From JAGNHN01 sp964590645 (GTDB lineage Bacteria > Bacteroidota > Bacteroidia > Bacteroidales > JAGNHN01), in the NCBI GenBank assembly GCA_964590645.1, contig CAZPYJ010000020.1:1-64000 (forward strand): a stretch of 64,000 bases of DNA. Direction: 5' to 3'. This document shows, one piece after another, positions 25,103 through 34,812 of this stretch. The number at the start of each line of letters is the position of its first letter. Position 1 is the stretch's first letter. Both the position numbers and the translations under genes were made by a program. Below the pieces are notes generated by a model. It worked only from the letters and a program-made list of their open reading frames with translations, was not told the origin of the DNA and did not search any database.

Positions 25103-28100
25103 ATGAGAAAGTTTACAGTTTTGCTTGCGCTTCTCTTCCTCAGTTTGCAGGTATCGCTAGCACAGGGTCGGATGATCTCTGGTACGGTGACGTCTACTGC
25201 AGACGGAAGTGCAATTCCGGGAGCCACGGTGCTGGTGAAAGGAACGACAGTGGGGATGACCACAGACCTGGATGGAACCTACAAACTCCTGGTTCCCGAA
25301 AATGCCAGGACGCTGGTCTTCTCTTTTGTCGGGATGAAGACCAAGGAAGTTCCCCTGGGCAGTTCAAACACCGTGAATGTGGCCCTGGAGCCGGATGTGC
25401 TTGACATCGAAGGGGTGGTCGTGACCGCTCTCGGTATCAGCCGTGAAAAGAAATCACTCGGTTATGCGGTACAGGAGGCCAGCGGCGAAGTGATGAGCCG
25501 TTCAGCCAACCCCGACCTGCAGTCCACCATCTCCGGGAAATTCTCCGGAGTGGAAGTACGGCAGTCGTCCGGGATGCCCGGTGCTCCTGCCCAGATCTTT
25601 ATCCGCGGAGCCCGCTCCTTCAGCGGGGATAATACCCCACTCTATGTGGTAGACGGGATGCCGATCAGCAGTACCAGTGACTACACCAGCAATGTTACCG
25701 GTTCCGCTTTCTCAAATCGTGCCATTGACATTGACCCGAATGATATCGAGTCGATCAACGTGCTGAAAGGCCAGGCCGCTGCGGCACTCTACGGCTTGCG
25801 CGCTTCCAACGGGGTGGTGATCATTACCACAAAAAAAGGCCGCGCAGCAGCCGGAGCAGGTAAAGTTGGTCCTGTGGTTACCATCAACAGCAGTGTGACC
25901 ATCGACAATGTCTCCCGCCTCCCTGAAGTGCAGCAAACTTATGCCCAGGGTTACAATGGAGCCTTTGCTCCCGCTAACTCATTCTCCTGGGGTCCGAAGA
26001 TCACCGACCTTCCGGATAATGCTACCTACGGAGGCAATAATTATCCCGGTAATGAAGGCAAATTCTTTGACCCCTATAAAGGAATGTGGGTCACCCCCAC
26101 CGCCTTCAATAACCCTGAAGGATTCTACGACAACAATGGCTATACCTACAACAACAGTATTAATGTAGCCAATGCCTCGCGTCTGGGCAATTACTCCATT
26201 GGTTTTGGTAGCACAAACCAAAGCGGTATCATTAAGAATACCGGTATGGATCGCTATACCGCCAAAATTGCCGGTGATTTCCAGATGAATGAGAAATGGA
26301 AAATGGGTTATTCCGGAAACTACAGCGATTCGAAGATCGATAAACTGCCTTCCGGAAACGACAGCTGGTTGTTCACCGTCTATGGTGCACCTCCTTCCTT
26401 CGACCTGGTGGGAACACCTTTCAGCCAGGAAGGAACCAATGGCGACTATCGCCAGATCAGCTACCGCCGTGGTGCTGTAGGGAAGAACCCTTACTGGGTG
26501 CTTGAAAACAGCAGCTACGTGGAACAAACAAAACGTTTCTTCGGCAATGGATACCTGGAGTTCACTCCGGCCAACTGGGTGCGCCTGCGCTATCAGATCG
26601 GGGTTGACCAGTATACTACCGACAATGCCCAATACACTGAAATGGGTCAGGGAGACCTTCCTGCAGCCTCTCAGTATCCTACCCCTGACAATCCGGTTTA
26701 TGCTTATCTGGCCCCCACGGGTGGAGTCATAGATCATTTCGGGGTCACACGCCGCATTATTAACTCTCTCTTCACCGCCACCTTCACCCACAGTTTCAAT
26801 GATGACCTGAGCGGTGACCTGGTGATCGGAAATGAGGTGGATCACAATGCCAGCGAATATTACCGCTCTTATGGTACAGGCTTCACCACCCCGGGCTGGA
26901 ACAACCTGGCTAACACCAATACCCAGAATGCAGCCTACGACAAGTATGCGAGAAGAACGGCAGGTTTCTTTGCCAACCTGAACCTGGATTATCTCAATAT
27001 GTTCTACTTCAACCTGACTGGCCGTCAGGACATTGTTTCTTCTATGCCACGGGATAACCGCACCTTCTTCTATCCCTCCACCTCTCTCTCCTGGGTATTC
27101 ACCGAAATGGATGCCCTCAGAGACAACAAGTTCCTGCCCTATGGTAAAGCCAGGGTCAGTTACGCCCAGGTTGGACAGGCTGCAGCTACCTACCTGGCCG
27201 ATCCTTACTTTGTGACGGGCGGAGCCAATAGTGGATTCCTTACCTATGGGATCGAATACCCCTGGCAGGGCATTACCGGCTATAAGTATAGCTCAACCCT
27301 CTACTCCCCTGATCTCATTCCGCAGAATACCAATACGTTCGAGATCGGGTTTGACCTTCGTTTCCTGAATAATCGTATCGGCCTCGACTACAGCTTCTTC
27401 AACCAGATTGCCAAAGACCAGATCTTTGCAGTGCCTATGGCCGGATCTACCGGTTACAGCCAAATGGTGATGAATGCCGGTGAAATGAAGGGCGTAGGAC
27501 ACGAAATAATCCTCACCATCACTCCGGTGAAGACGGATAAGTTCGAATGGAACTTCATTACCAACTTCACCAAGATCACCAACGAAGTAATTGAACTGGC
27601 TGAAGGAGTGGAGAACATTGCCCTCGGTGGTTATGTGACCCCCAACATCCGCGCCTCTGCCGGAGATATCTATCCTGCCATCTATGGTGAGCAGTTTGTG
27701 AAGGATGATCAGGGACGTATCCTGGTGGACGAAGACCCCAACTCTCCGGGTTACGGACTTCCGATGGCCGGTGAGTTTGGAAAGATCGGTGTAGTTTCCC
27801 CCGATTTCATCCTGACCTTCCGAAATGACTTCCGCATCTTCCGAGACATCAATGTTTTTGCCCAGCTCGACTGGAAACAGGGCGGACAGATGTACAGCGG
27901 CACCAATCGCCTGATGGATCTATATGGTACTTCAAAACGTACGGAAGACCGCGAAACCCCCTTCATCTATGACGGGTATCTCTCCAATGGTCAGCCCAAC
28001 AACATTGAAAGAGGCGGACCGGATGATGCATTGGTGTATCAGACTTTGTATTCCAGCATTATCGACGGGATCAGCGAAGCCCATATTTATGGTACCGGTT

Positions 28101-28336
28101 ACCTTAAGCTGCGTGAAGTAGGGATTTCCTACAACCTTCCGCACAAGTATATCTCCTCACTCAAGCTGAGCAGAGCCAGCATCGGCTTTGTAGCCCGAAA
28201 TATCCTGCTTTGGTCGGAGCTTCCATACTTCGATCCTGAAACCAGCCAGGGACAGGGGAATATGACCGGAGGTATGGACTATATGTCGCTTCCGCAGACC
28301 ACCTCATACGGGTTCAACCTTAGCTTAACCTTTTAA
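25103..28336 (+). CDS. susC: SusC/RagA-family TonB-dependent outer-membrane transporter
   Basis: A 1077-aa protein that forms the barrel of a nutrient importer powered by TonB. It has a signal peptide (MRKFTVLLALLFLSLQVSLAQG), a carboxypeptidase-regulatory-like domain (ISGTVTSTADGSAIPGATVLVKGT, 25-100), a plug with the SusC hallmark (FIRGARSF ... PLYVVDGMPI ... DIESINVLKGQAAAALYG, about 130-250) and a 22-strand barrel ending in aromatic FNLSLTF. The SusD partner follows after 15 bases. There is no glycoside hydrolase, sulfatase or sigma/anti-sigma pair beside it, so a glycan substrate is not indicated; peptides or other oligomers are possible. The 290 bases upstream lack a clear TAnnTTTG element. 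Confidence 0.9.
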   Translation: MRKFTVLLALLFLSLQVSLAQGRMISGTVTSTADGSAIPGATVLVKGTTVGMTTDLDGTYKLLVPENARTLVFSFVGMKTKEVPLGSSNTVNVALEPDVLDIEGVVVTALGISREKKSLGYAVQEASGEVMSRSANPDLQSTISGKFSGVEVRQSSGMPGAPAQIFIRGARSFSGDNTPLYVVDGMPISSTSDYTSNVTGSAFSNRAIDIDPNDIESINVLKGQAAAALYGLRASNGVVIITTKKGRAAAGAGKVGPVVTINSSVTIDNVSRLPEVQQTYAQGYNGAFAPANSFSWGPKITDLPDNATYGGNNYPGNEGKFFDPYKGMWVTPTAFNNPEGFYDNNGYTYNNSINVANASRLGNYSIGFGSTNQSGIIKNTGMDRYTAKIAGDFQMNEKWKMGYSGNYSDSKIDKLPSGNDSWLFTVYGAPPSFDLVGTPFSQEGTNGDYRQISYRRGAVGKNPYWVLENSSYVEQTKRFFGNGYLEFTPANWVRLRYQIGVDQYTTDNAQYTEMGQGDLPAASQYPTPDNPVYAYLAPTGGVIDHFGVTRRIINSLFTATFTHSFNDDLSGDLVIGNEVDHNASEYYRSYGTGFTTPGWNNLANTNTQNAAYDKYARRTAGFFANLNLDYLNMFYFNLTGRQDIVSSMPRDNRTFFYPSTSLSWVFTEMDALRDNKFLPYGKARVSYAQVGQAAATYLADPYFVTGGANSGFLTYGIEYPWQGITGYKYSSTLYSPDLIPQNTNTFEIGFDLRFLNNRIGLDYSFFNQIAKDQIFAVPMAGSTGYSQMVMNAGEMKGVGHEIILTITPVKTDKFEWNFITNFTKITNEVIELAEGVENIALGGYVTPNIRASAGDIYPAIYGEQFVKDDQGRILVDEDPNSPGYGLPMAGEFGKIGVVSPDFILTFRNDFRIFRDINVFAQLDWKQGGQMYSGTNRLMDLYGTSKRTEDRETPFIYDGYLSNGQPNNIERGGPDDALVYQTLYSSIIDGISEAHIYGTGYLKLREVGISYNLPHKYISSLKLSRASIGFVARNILLWSELPYFDPETSQGQGNMTGGMDYMSLPQTTSYGFNLSLTF

Positions 28337-28351
28337 TCATTTTAAAAGACT

Positions 28352-29779
28352 ATGACTATGAAAAAGATATTGTCATTATTGTTGATCTCCGTTCTGTTCT
28401 TCTCCTGTAGTGAGGACCTGATGGATGAGATCAATCAGGACCGCAACAACGCGCTTGAAATGCAGTCCAAAAACCTGCTGCCCGATCTTCTTCTGAAGAC
28501 CGCCTTCGAATCGACGGCGACCGACATCGCCTGGTATGCTACGGTTTACGTTGAGCACAATGCCGGCACCTGGAATCAATCACACCAGGCCGACAACCGT
28601 ATCGCGCAGAATGCCTCTTCCCTGCTGAACAACAGCTGGAATGCCCTCTATGATGTGATGAATATTGCGCAAACCATCATCAACAAAACCGATCCCAATG
28701 GCGACGATGAGCCTACAGAATACTGGGTTCGCGGTATAGCACAGATTATGATGGCCTACAACCTGGCCATTGCCACCGACGGATGGGGGGAAGTTCCCTA
28801 TACCCAGGCATTCAAGGGGCTGGATAATGTTTATCCTTCCTATGATAAGCAATCCTCGCTGTATCCCAAGATTATGACACTGCTGGATGATGCTATCGAG
28901 AATCTGGGTAAAGATGGTACACAATACAGGGATAAGGACTACATCTATGGTAACCTCAGTGCCGCTGCCAATGCTGCAGCCTGGACCAAGGCAGCCTATG
29001 CCTTGAAAGCCCGCTTTGCCCTGCGCCTGACCAACATCAATGAAACCCAGGCAGCCACCGATGCCCTGGCGGCTATTCCCAATGCTTTTGCAGGAACGGG
29101 TGATATGCTGCAATTGGGTGGTTTTGCCCTTGCCCTCCCCGGCGGGAACCCCTGGGGCGAATTCTGGTACTGGAGGGATCACCTCTCAGTTTCTACCACC
29201 ATTTATGACCTGATGGTGGCCAGAAATGATACCACCCGTATGGATGCCTTTTTCAGCTCCACCGATCCCGGCGATATCGCCCCCATCGGAGAGGCTGCAC
29301 AGGTTCAGGGCGGGTATTCCCAATCCAACTTCACCAGCGGATGGGCTGCTTTCTCCTACCCCATCCTGATGTTTACCTACCACGAGCTGAAGTTTATTGA
29401 AGCAGAAGCCAAATTCCGCCTCGGGGACGCTACCTGGGAAGCTGCACTCCAGGAAGCGGTAGAAGCATCCTTTGGACTTAATGGTCTTCCCGGTGGAACC
29501 GACTACTTCAACAATGATGTGAAACCCAGGCTCACTGCCGGGAATGAACTCGATGAGATCCTTACCCAGAAGTACATTGCTTTCTTCGACAGAGAAGCAA
29601 TCGAAGCCTACAATGATTACAAGCGTACAGGTATTCCAGAAATGAAGAACCCCAACAATGCCACCGTGGGCTTCATCTGGAGGTTCCCCTGGGCCTTGAG
29701 TGAAACGTCTTCCAATTCAGCCAACGTGCCCTCCTACGGTATTTTCGACAAAACCTGGTGGGCCGGCGGCGCCGAATAG
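28352..29779 (+). CDS. susD: SusD/RagB-family nutrient-binding lipoprotein
   Basis: A 475-aa lipoprotein: MTMKKILSLLLISVLFFSC with the lipobox cysteine at 19. The acidic residues that follow (SEDLMDEINQD) resemble the surface-export signal of Bacteroidota lipoproteins. The body has the SusD-like_2 pattern: helical TPR-like segments (TEYWVRGIAQIMMAYNLAIA, DGWGEVPYTQAF) and a C-terminal region with ...EILTQKYIAFFDREAIEAYNDYKRTG. It acts as the lid over the SusC barrel and captures substrate at the cell surface. An alternative start is the ATG at 28358 (MKKILS...), two codons in. The operon ends with a clear terminator 22 bases downstream. Confidence 0.9.
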   Translation: MTMKKILSLLLISVLFFSCSEDLMDEINQDRNNALEMQSKNLLPDLLLKTAFESTATDIAWYATVYVEHNAGTWNQSHQADNRIAQNASSLLNNSWNALYDVMNIAQTIINKTDPNGDDEPTEYWVRGIAQIMMAYNLAIATDGWGEVPYTQAFKGLDNVYPSYDKQSSLYPKIMTLLDDAIENLGKDGTQYRDKDYIYGNLSAAANAAAWTKAAYALKARFALRLTNINETQAATDALAAIPNAFAGTGDMLQLGGFALALPGGNPWGEFWYWRDHLSVSTTIYDLMVARNDTTRMDAFFSSTDPGDIAPIGEAAQVQGGYSQSNFTSGWAAFSYPILMFTYHELKFIEAEAKFRLGDATWEAALQEAVEASFGLNGLPGGTDYFNNDVKPRLTAGNELDEILTQKYIAFFDREAIEAYNDYKRTGIPEMKNPNNATVGFIWRFPWALSETSSNSANVPSYGIFDKTWWAGGAE

Positions 29780-29801
29780 GTTGATAAAGCCAGATTACAG
29801 C

Positions 29802-29833
29802 AAAAGGCCATCCTCCCCGGGTGGCCTTTTTTT
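29802..29833 (+). terminator. Rho-independent terminator after susCD
   Basis: AAAGGCCA and TGGCCTTT form a stem around a GC-rich loop, followed by TTTTTT. Confidence 0.8.
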
Positions 29834-29961
29834 ATCTCTGCAGTTCAGCTCCTGCATTGACCCTGCTAAGCAGAGTAGTCAGAGGGGGAAGGATTGAAGC
29901 GTAACGGATGGGAGATGGAAAGGGAATTATGCTTATCTTTTTCACCTCAATCTAAAGCCTG

Positions 29962-31014
29962 ATGTCAAGACGGACCACACTACTGATGCTTTGTCTTTCA
30001 ATCTGCTGCTATAGCGTTTTCTGTCAGCAGGAAAGGAAGCCTGAACCAAAGGAATTCCTCCTGATCGCGCACCCCACCCAAGCCAACCTCGAGCGACTCA
30101 ATTTTCTTATAGAGCAGGATATCATCGTGCTTCCCCCGTCGCTTTCGCTTTTGCTGGTCTACCATCAGAACGAAAGATATCCCTATCGTGAGAGCCGGGC
30201 CTGGCTGGATACCGCCCGTCTTCACTTTCGCTACCAGTTGGCCCCCCTGGATTGTCCGCTCGATCTGCGAAGTCTTTTTGAGAAAAATGAATGCAGTGAT
30301 GACTTCGTCAGCCTTTTATCCCGCTCGAGGGGAATGATCCTTTTGGGTGGAGCGGATATTCTGCCGGCAATCTATGGTGAGGAGATGCACCTGCTGACAA
30401 GGGCCACCGACCCGATGAGGAATTTCTGGGAAACCAGCCTGGTGTTTCACCTGCTCGGAAATGGAAAAGAAAGCAACACTCCGCCTTATATCCAAAAGGA
30501 TCCCCGCTTTGCGCTGCTGGGAATCTGCCTGGGAATGCAGAGCCTGAATGTGGGAAGCGGAGGCAGCCTTATCCAGGATATCCCAAGCCAGGTGTATGAA
30601 GCATCAACTGTGGAGGAGGTGCTTGGTTTCCCCCCTGAAATACATCATCGCAATTATCTGCAAGACTACGAACCCCTGGCCGGGCATCCTTCCGGACTGC
30701 TTCATCCCATTAGTCTGGAAGAAGGAGTAGAAGCATATCTGCCTGATGTAAGAATGGAAACAAATCCTCTGGTATACAGCAGCCACCATCAGGCGATGGG
30801 TTTGCTCGGAAACGGAATGAGAGTATTGGCACGGTCGACAGACGGAGAGGTAGTGGAAATCATCGGCCACAAGGATTATCCTGCCATTCTGGGCGTGCAG
30901 TTCCATCCCGAATTGCCTTTTCTTTATGAAGAGGAAAGAATGCTGCCTGACGAAACAAGCCTGGGTTTCCACCTCGAGCTGTGGAAACAATTCAGCAAGA
31001 ACCTCAAAAGATAA
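29962..31014 (+). CDS. Exported class I glutamine amidotransferase-like hydrolase (peptidase C26 type)
   Basis: A 350-aa protein with an N-terminal export signal (TTLLMLCLSICCYSVFCQ). The catalytic layout is that of gamma-glutamyl hydrolases/PuuD: LLGGADILPAIYGE around 127-140, nucleophile Cys189 in LLGICLGMQSLN, and His315/Glu317 in GVQFHPE. These enzymes cut gamma-glutamyl amide bonds. Most bacterial members are cytoplasmic, so the signal peptide points to a periplasmic or secreted role on gamma-glutamyl compounds or peptides. A near-match promoter element TATCTTTT lies at 29934-29941. A membrane-protein gene follows after 31 bases and is likely co-transcribed. It may serve the SusCD importer upstream, but the terminator between them makes it a separate unit. 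Confidence 0.75.
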   Translation: MSRRTTLLMLCLSICCYSVFCQQERKPEPKEFLLIAHPTQANLERLNFLIEQDIIVLPPSLSLLLVYHQNERYPYRESRAWLDTARLHFRYQLAPLDCPLDLRSLFEKNECSDDFVSLLSRSRGMILLGGADILPAIYGEEMHLLTRATDPMRNFWETSLVFHLLGNGKESNTPPYIQKDPRFALLGICLGMQSLNVGSGGSLIQDIPSQVYEASTVEEVLGFPPEIHHRNYLQDYEPLAGHPSGLLHPISLEEGVEAYLPDVRMETNPLVYSSHHQAMGLLGNGMRVLARSTDGEVVEIIGHKDYPAILGVQFHPELPFLYEEERMLPDETSLGFHLELWKQFSKNLKR

Positions 31015-31045
31015 TTCCGGAAATGATATTAATATCTCAAAGAAA

Positions 31046-31864
31046 ATGAAAGAATCCAATGTACTTCGTCTGAGTCTGTTCCTTGCCCTGCTTGTCTTTG
31101 CAGCCTGCCTGGCGGGAATCGTCGATAACAGCTTATATCAGGATGGGGAATGGTTCAGGGCTCAGTATTTCGGACAGGATGTGGTCACCCTGCTGGTAGT
31201 GCTTCCTTTGTTGCTGATCTCTGCACGTCACGGACTGGATAAGAACATCACTGCCTGGAAGCTGATTTTCATAGCGGCCCTGCTCTATCTGGTTTATGTC
31301 TATGCCATTTTTGTTCTGGTGGCCAGTTTTTCACCCCTTTATTTCCTTCATCTGCCCATTTTTAGTCTATCGCTCTTTATGCTGATCAGCCTGATGGGTT
31401 GTTTTTTTATCAGCAGAAGGAAGATACTGCTGCCGGGAAGGAAACTGCGTTTGTTCTCTGCACTCTATCTTCTGCTCCTTTCAGGGATGCTTTCTTATCT
31501 GTGGATATCCGATTTGCTAAAGCACACTTTTTTCCCTGAGCATCAATCTGCCACACCGGATGGTGAGCCATTGCTCATTGTGTACTCCTTAGATCTGGGA
31601 GTGATGATCCCCCTGATGTTGATCGGGGTATTCGGTTTGTTCAGAAATCAAACCCGGGGCATCGCCTGGGCTGGCATTATGCTGGCCAAGTCATTTTTAC
31701 TCGGCTTCGCCCTGCTGGGGATGAGTGTCAGTATGTTTGTGCTTGGTCAGGAATCAGATCCGTTTCTAATGGGTTTATGGAGTGTGATCAGCTTCATTGG
31801 TGTTGCCCTCACAGCCTTGTATATGAACAGCTTAGTGGATGCTATGCCGGAAGGGAAAGCATAA
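31046..31864 (+). CDS. Polytopic membrane protein of unknown function
   Basis: I start at the ATG at 31046 (MKESNVLRLSLFLALLVFAA, 272 aa); the longer frame overlaps the hydrolase gene. About eight hydrophobic segments are visible, including VVTLLVVLPLLLISA, LIFIAALLYLVYVYAIFVLV, IFSLSLFMLISLMGCFF, LFSALYLLLLSGMLSYLWI, LGVMIPLMLIGVFGLF and FLLGFALLGMSVSMFVLG. No motif is recognised. It is probably an inner-membrane protein co-transcribed with the hydrolase, and it converges on the histidine-kinase gene with a seven-base gap. Confidence 0.6.
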   Translation: MKESNVLRLSLFLALLVFAACLAGIVDNSLYQDGEWFRAQYFGQDVVTLLVVLPLLLISARHGLDKNITAWKLIFIAALLYLVYVYAIFVLVASFSPLYFLHLPIFSLSLFMLISLMGCFFISRRKILLPGRKLRLFSALYLLLLSGMLSYLWISDLLKHTFFPEHQSATPDGEPLLIVYSLDLGVMIPLMLIGVFGLFRNQTRGIAWAGIMLAKSFLLGFALLGMSVSMFVLGQESDPFLMGLWSVISFIGVALTALYMNSLVDAMPEGKA

Positions 31865-31871
31865 GCACCGC

Positions 31872-34790
31872 TCAGAAAAATTTCTGCAACACCTCCATTA
31901 TTACCCTTTTATTGATGGGTTTCGGCACGTAGTCATTGCATCCGCAATCCAGCACTTTTTCACGGTCGCCTTTCTGGGCAAAGGCAGTTTGGCCGATAAT
32001 GACGACATCTTTATTGAATGACCTGATTTCCCGTGTGGCTGTATACCCGTCCTTCACCGGGAGCTTGATATCCATAAAAACCACATCCAGATCGGGATGT
32101 TGCAGGCAGCAATCCACTGCTTCCTGCCCGTTCACGGCGTGGAGGATTTCCGATGCGTAGGGTTTCAGTTGAATCGTGAGCAATAAATCAGATTCTTCAT
32201 TGTCTTCCACGATCAGCATTTTCAAAGGACGCAGGAGGGGGAGCGGGATATCCGCCAGCTTTTCAGTCTTTGGCTGCGATGAGGGAGGGAGTTGAAGCGG
32301 GAGTGCAAGGATGAAGGTGCTTCCTTTTCCGGGCTGGGATTCCAGATACAGCTCTCCTTGCAAAAGCTTCGCAAAACCCCGGGAAATAGCCAGTCCCAGT
32401 CCAGCCCCTTCATAATTGCGGGCGATATTGTGGTCGGCTTGCCTGAAACGATCGAAGATGCTTTCTGCCATTTCGGGAGGAATCCCCATACCCGTATCGC
32501 TGACCCGGAACAGCAAGTGGTCATTTTCCAGACTGCAAGCCAGCTTCACTTTGCCTTTCTCCGTAAACTTTATGGCATTGTTAATCAGGTTCGAGAGTAT
32601 GGAGTGGAGCTTTCCGGCATCCGTCCATATTGTTTCCAGGCTTTCCGGTATCTGGCATTGGGTTTCCAGTTCGATCTTTTTTGCATCTGACAAGGGTCGG
32701 AAGAAATCACGGATAGCAGTGAGTAAAGAGTGAATCTCAACGGGCCCCGGGTTTACCCTGGCCTGCCCGGATTCAATGCGGGAAATGTCTATGATGTCAT
32801 TGATAATACGCAACATTCTTTCTCCGCTTTTCCGGATGATCTCAATATACCGGGTCTGGTCTTCGGGATTGATGTTTTTTTCCTGCAAAAGATTGGCAAA
32901 GCCCAGTATACCATTCATCGGAGTGCGTATCTCGTGGCTGATATTGGCCAGGAATGCCGACTTGAGACGGTCGCTTTCTTCTGCCTTTTCCAGGGCCTTT
33001 TCCAATTGTTGCCGGATGGCCCGCTGTTCTGTGATATCTTCTCCTGAACTGAGTGTCCCAACGATACCTCCTTGTTCATTTTTCATCAAACGGTTGTGCC
33101 AGGCAATGATCCGTTTCTCTCCGCTTTTGGTGAGCACCTCGTTCTCCACGTAATCGGTTTGTGCTGTTTCGCCTTTGAGGATGCTTTGCAGTACTTTCCT
33201 GACCTTCACGCGCTGATCCTCCGGGACAAAAGTATCAATCCAGTCTTTGCCCAGTACCTCATCCTGGGGAAAACCCAGCACCGCTTCAGCCTTCTTGTTC
33301 AGCAGGCTGATTTTGCCTCCTTCATCCAGGGAAACGAACATCACCCCGGCAATATCCAGCATATACTGGGCTTTGTTTCGCTCGGCGACGTAAAGGCTTG
33401 ACAGGGCAGAAAGATCGGTATTGGCCTGGATAATCTCCTCGTTCTGAGTCCTGAGCTCCTCGTTTTGGGCCATAATTTCTTCATTCTGCCTGGCCATATC
33501 CTCTGCATTGGATTTCAGCAATGCCTCTGCCTGCTTCCGTTCGGTGATCACCTGGAAGAAGACGGTGATACCCCCTTGTTTGGGATGCACCCGCACATTG
33601 TACCAATTCTGATATGGCTTTTTGCCGAAATAGGTCTCTATTTCCCGGAACTCCTGCTTTTCAATACAATGCTGGTACAGTTCTTCAAAAACAGAGCCGA
33701 TGGCCTCGGGGAAAACTTCGAAAAGCTGTCTTCCGATCACTTCTTCCTTTCGCTTACCCAGGAGTTGTTGGGCCTGGGAATTAAAGTATTCCACAATCAT
33801 CTGTGCATCTAGCACAAAGAAACCATCACTGATGCTCTCGAGAATGTTGTGCCGTTCTTCTGCCAGTTGATGGATTTTTTCTTCTCTTGCCTTTTTTTCA
33901 CTCAAATCGAAAGAATTCCCGATAATCCCAATCAGTTGTTTTTGCTCATTCAGCACCGGGACATCCTTTACGTGTGCCGGGAAAACCCTGCCATTCTTAT
34001 CTTTGACCATAAACTGGCCTTCCCAGGACAAACCATTTCTGAGGCGCTCCATTATTATTTCGGCTTCAGAACGGGTTTGATTGGAGGGCGTTACGGTGGT
34101 GATTTGTTTGCCAAGGACTTCCTCAGCTGTCCATCCGTACAATTCTGTGGCAGCCTGATTCCAATAGGTGATAACCCCCTGTATATCTGTGGCGATGACA
34201 GCGCTGCCGGTGGCATTGAGCAGGGCGGCCTGGTATTCCAGGCGTTTTTCCTGTTCCCTTCTTGCGCTGATATCCGAGAGCGACAAGCGAATGGCTTTGT
34301 TTTGATAGTCGGTGGGGATAAGGCAGTAATCGATATGCATATCCAGGGTAATTCCCTGGTGTTGCAGGCGAAGCTGACATTGACCTGATGCATTGGTCTC
34401 AAAGATTTTTCTGCAATGCAGGTAAAAATGATCCTGCGCATCCGGGTGGATAAAACGGGTAAAAGGCTTTCCGAGAATATCGGGTTTTTCCACCTGAAAT
34501 GTTCGGCAAAAAGTCTGATTCACTGCCAGTATATGTAGCTCTTCATCCAGGGTGAGGTAGGCGGTGGGCGCTGTTTCAAACAAGTTGCGGTATTTTTCCT
34601 GCAGTTCGAATGCCTTTTCCTGGCTTCTCAGGAGTTCTTCGTTCTGCAATTCCAACTCAACCTGGTATATGCTCAATTCTTCCACCAGCCTGTCCAGGCC
34701 AAGCGATTTTAATTGAGCCTCGTCAATATTCTTTCTGAGCTTGATGATCTCAGCCGCCCTTTCACGCAGGGCCTTGCCACCATTATGCAT
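31872..34790 (-). CDS. PAS-rich hybrid histidine kinase with C-terminal receiver
   Basis: A 972-aa soluble sensor without membrane segments. It has an N-terminal coiled coil (20-65), four PAS-like domains (about 65-175, 185-300, 310-420 and 470-590) with a coiled-coil NEEIMAQNEELRTQNEEI linker at 425-465, a HisKA dimerisation domain with phospho-acceptor His619 (ANISHEIRTPMNG), and a HATPase domain with the N box (NLINNAIKF), G1 (DTGMGIPPE) and G2 (GAGLGLAIS). A receiver domain follows with Asp907 (VVFMDIKLP) and the acidic pocket VEDNEES. No DNA-binding output is present, so the signal must go to another protein or to a phosphotransfer partner not in this window. It lies 22 bases after the CheB-CheR gene and is probably co-transcribed with it. 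Confidence 0.9.
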   Translation of the reverse strand: MHNGGKALRERAAEIIKLRKNIDEAQLKSLGLDRLVEELSIYQVELELQNEELLRSQEKAFELQEKYRNLFETAPTAYLTLDEELHILAVNQTFCRTFQVEKPDILGKPFTRFIHPDAQDHFYLHCRKIFETNASGQCQLRLQHQGITLDMHIDYCLIPTDYQNKAIRLSLSDISARREQEKRLEYQAALLNATGSAVIATDIQGVITYWNQAATELYGWTAEEVLGKQITTVTPSNQTRSEAEIIMERLRNGLSWEGQFMVKDKNGRVFPAHVKDVPVLNEQKQLIGIIGNSFDLSEKKAREEKIHQLAEERHNILESISDGFFVLDAQMIVEYFNSQAQQLLGKRKEEVIGRQLFEVFPEAIGSVFEELYQHCIEKQEFREIETYFGKKPYQNWYNVRVHPKQGGITVFFQVITERKQAEALLKSNAEDMARQNEEIMAQNEELRTQNEEIIQANTDLSALSSLYVAERNKAQYMLDIAGVMFVSLDEGGKISLLNKKAEAVLGFPQDEVLGKDWIDTFVPEDQRVKVRKVLQSILKGETAQTDYVENEVLTKSGEKRIIAWHNRLMKNEQGGIVGTLSSGEDITEQRAIRQQLEKALEKAEESDRLKSAFLANISHEIRTPMNGILGFANLLQEKNINPEDQTRYIEIIRKSGERMLRIINDIIDISRIESGQARVNPGPVEIHSLLTAIRDFFRPLSDAKKIELETQCQIPESLETIWTDAGKLHSILSNLINNAIKFTEKGKVKLACSLENDHLLFRVSDTGMGIPPEMAESIFDRFRQADHNIARNYEGAGLGLAISRGFAKLLQGELYLESQPGKGSTFILALPLQLPPSSQPKTEKLADIPLPLLRPLKMLIVEDNEESDLLLTIQLKPYASEILHAVNGQEAVDCCLQHPDLDVVFMDIKLPVKDGYTATREIRSFNKDVVIIGQTAFAQKGDREKVLDCGCNDYVPKPINKRVIMEVLQKFF

Positions 34791-34812
34791 CCTTCACTGT
34801 ATATGGTTTAGC

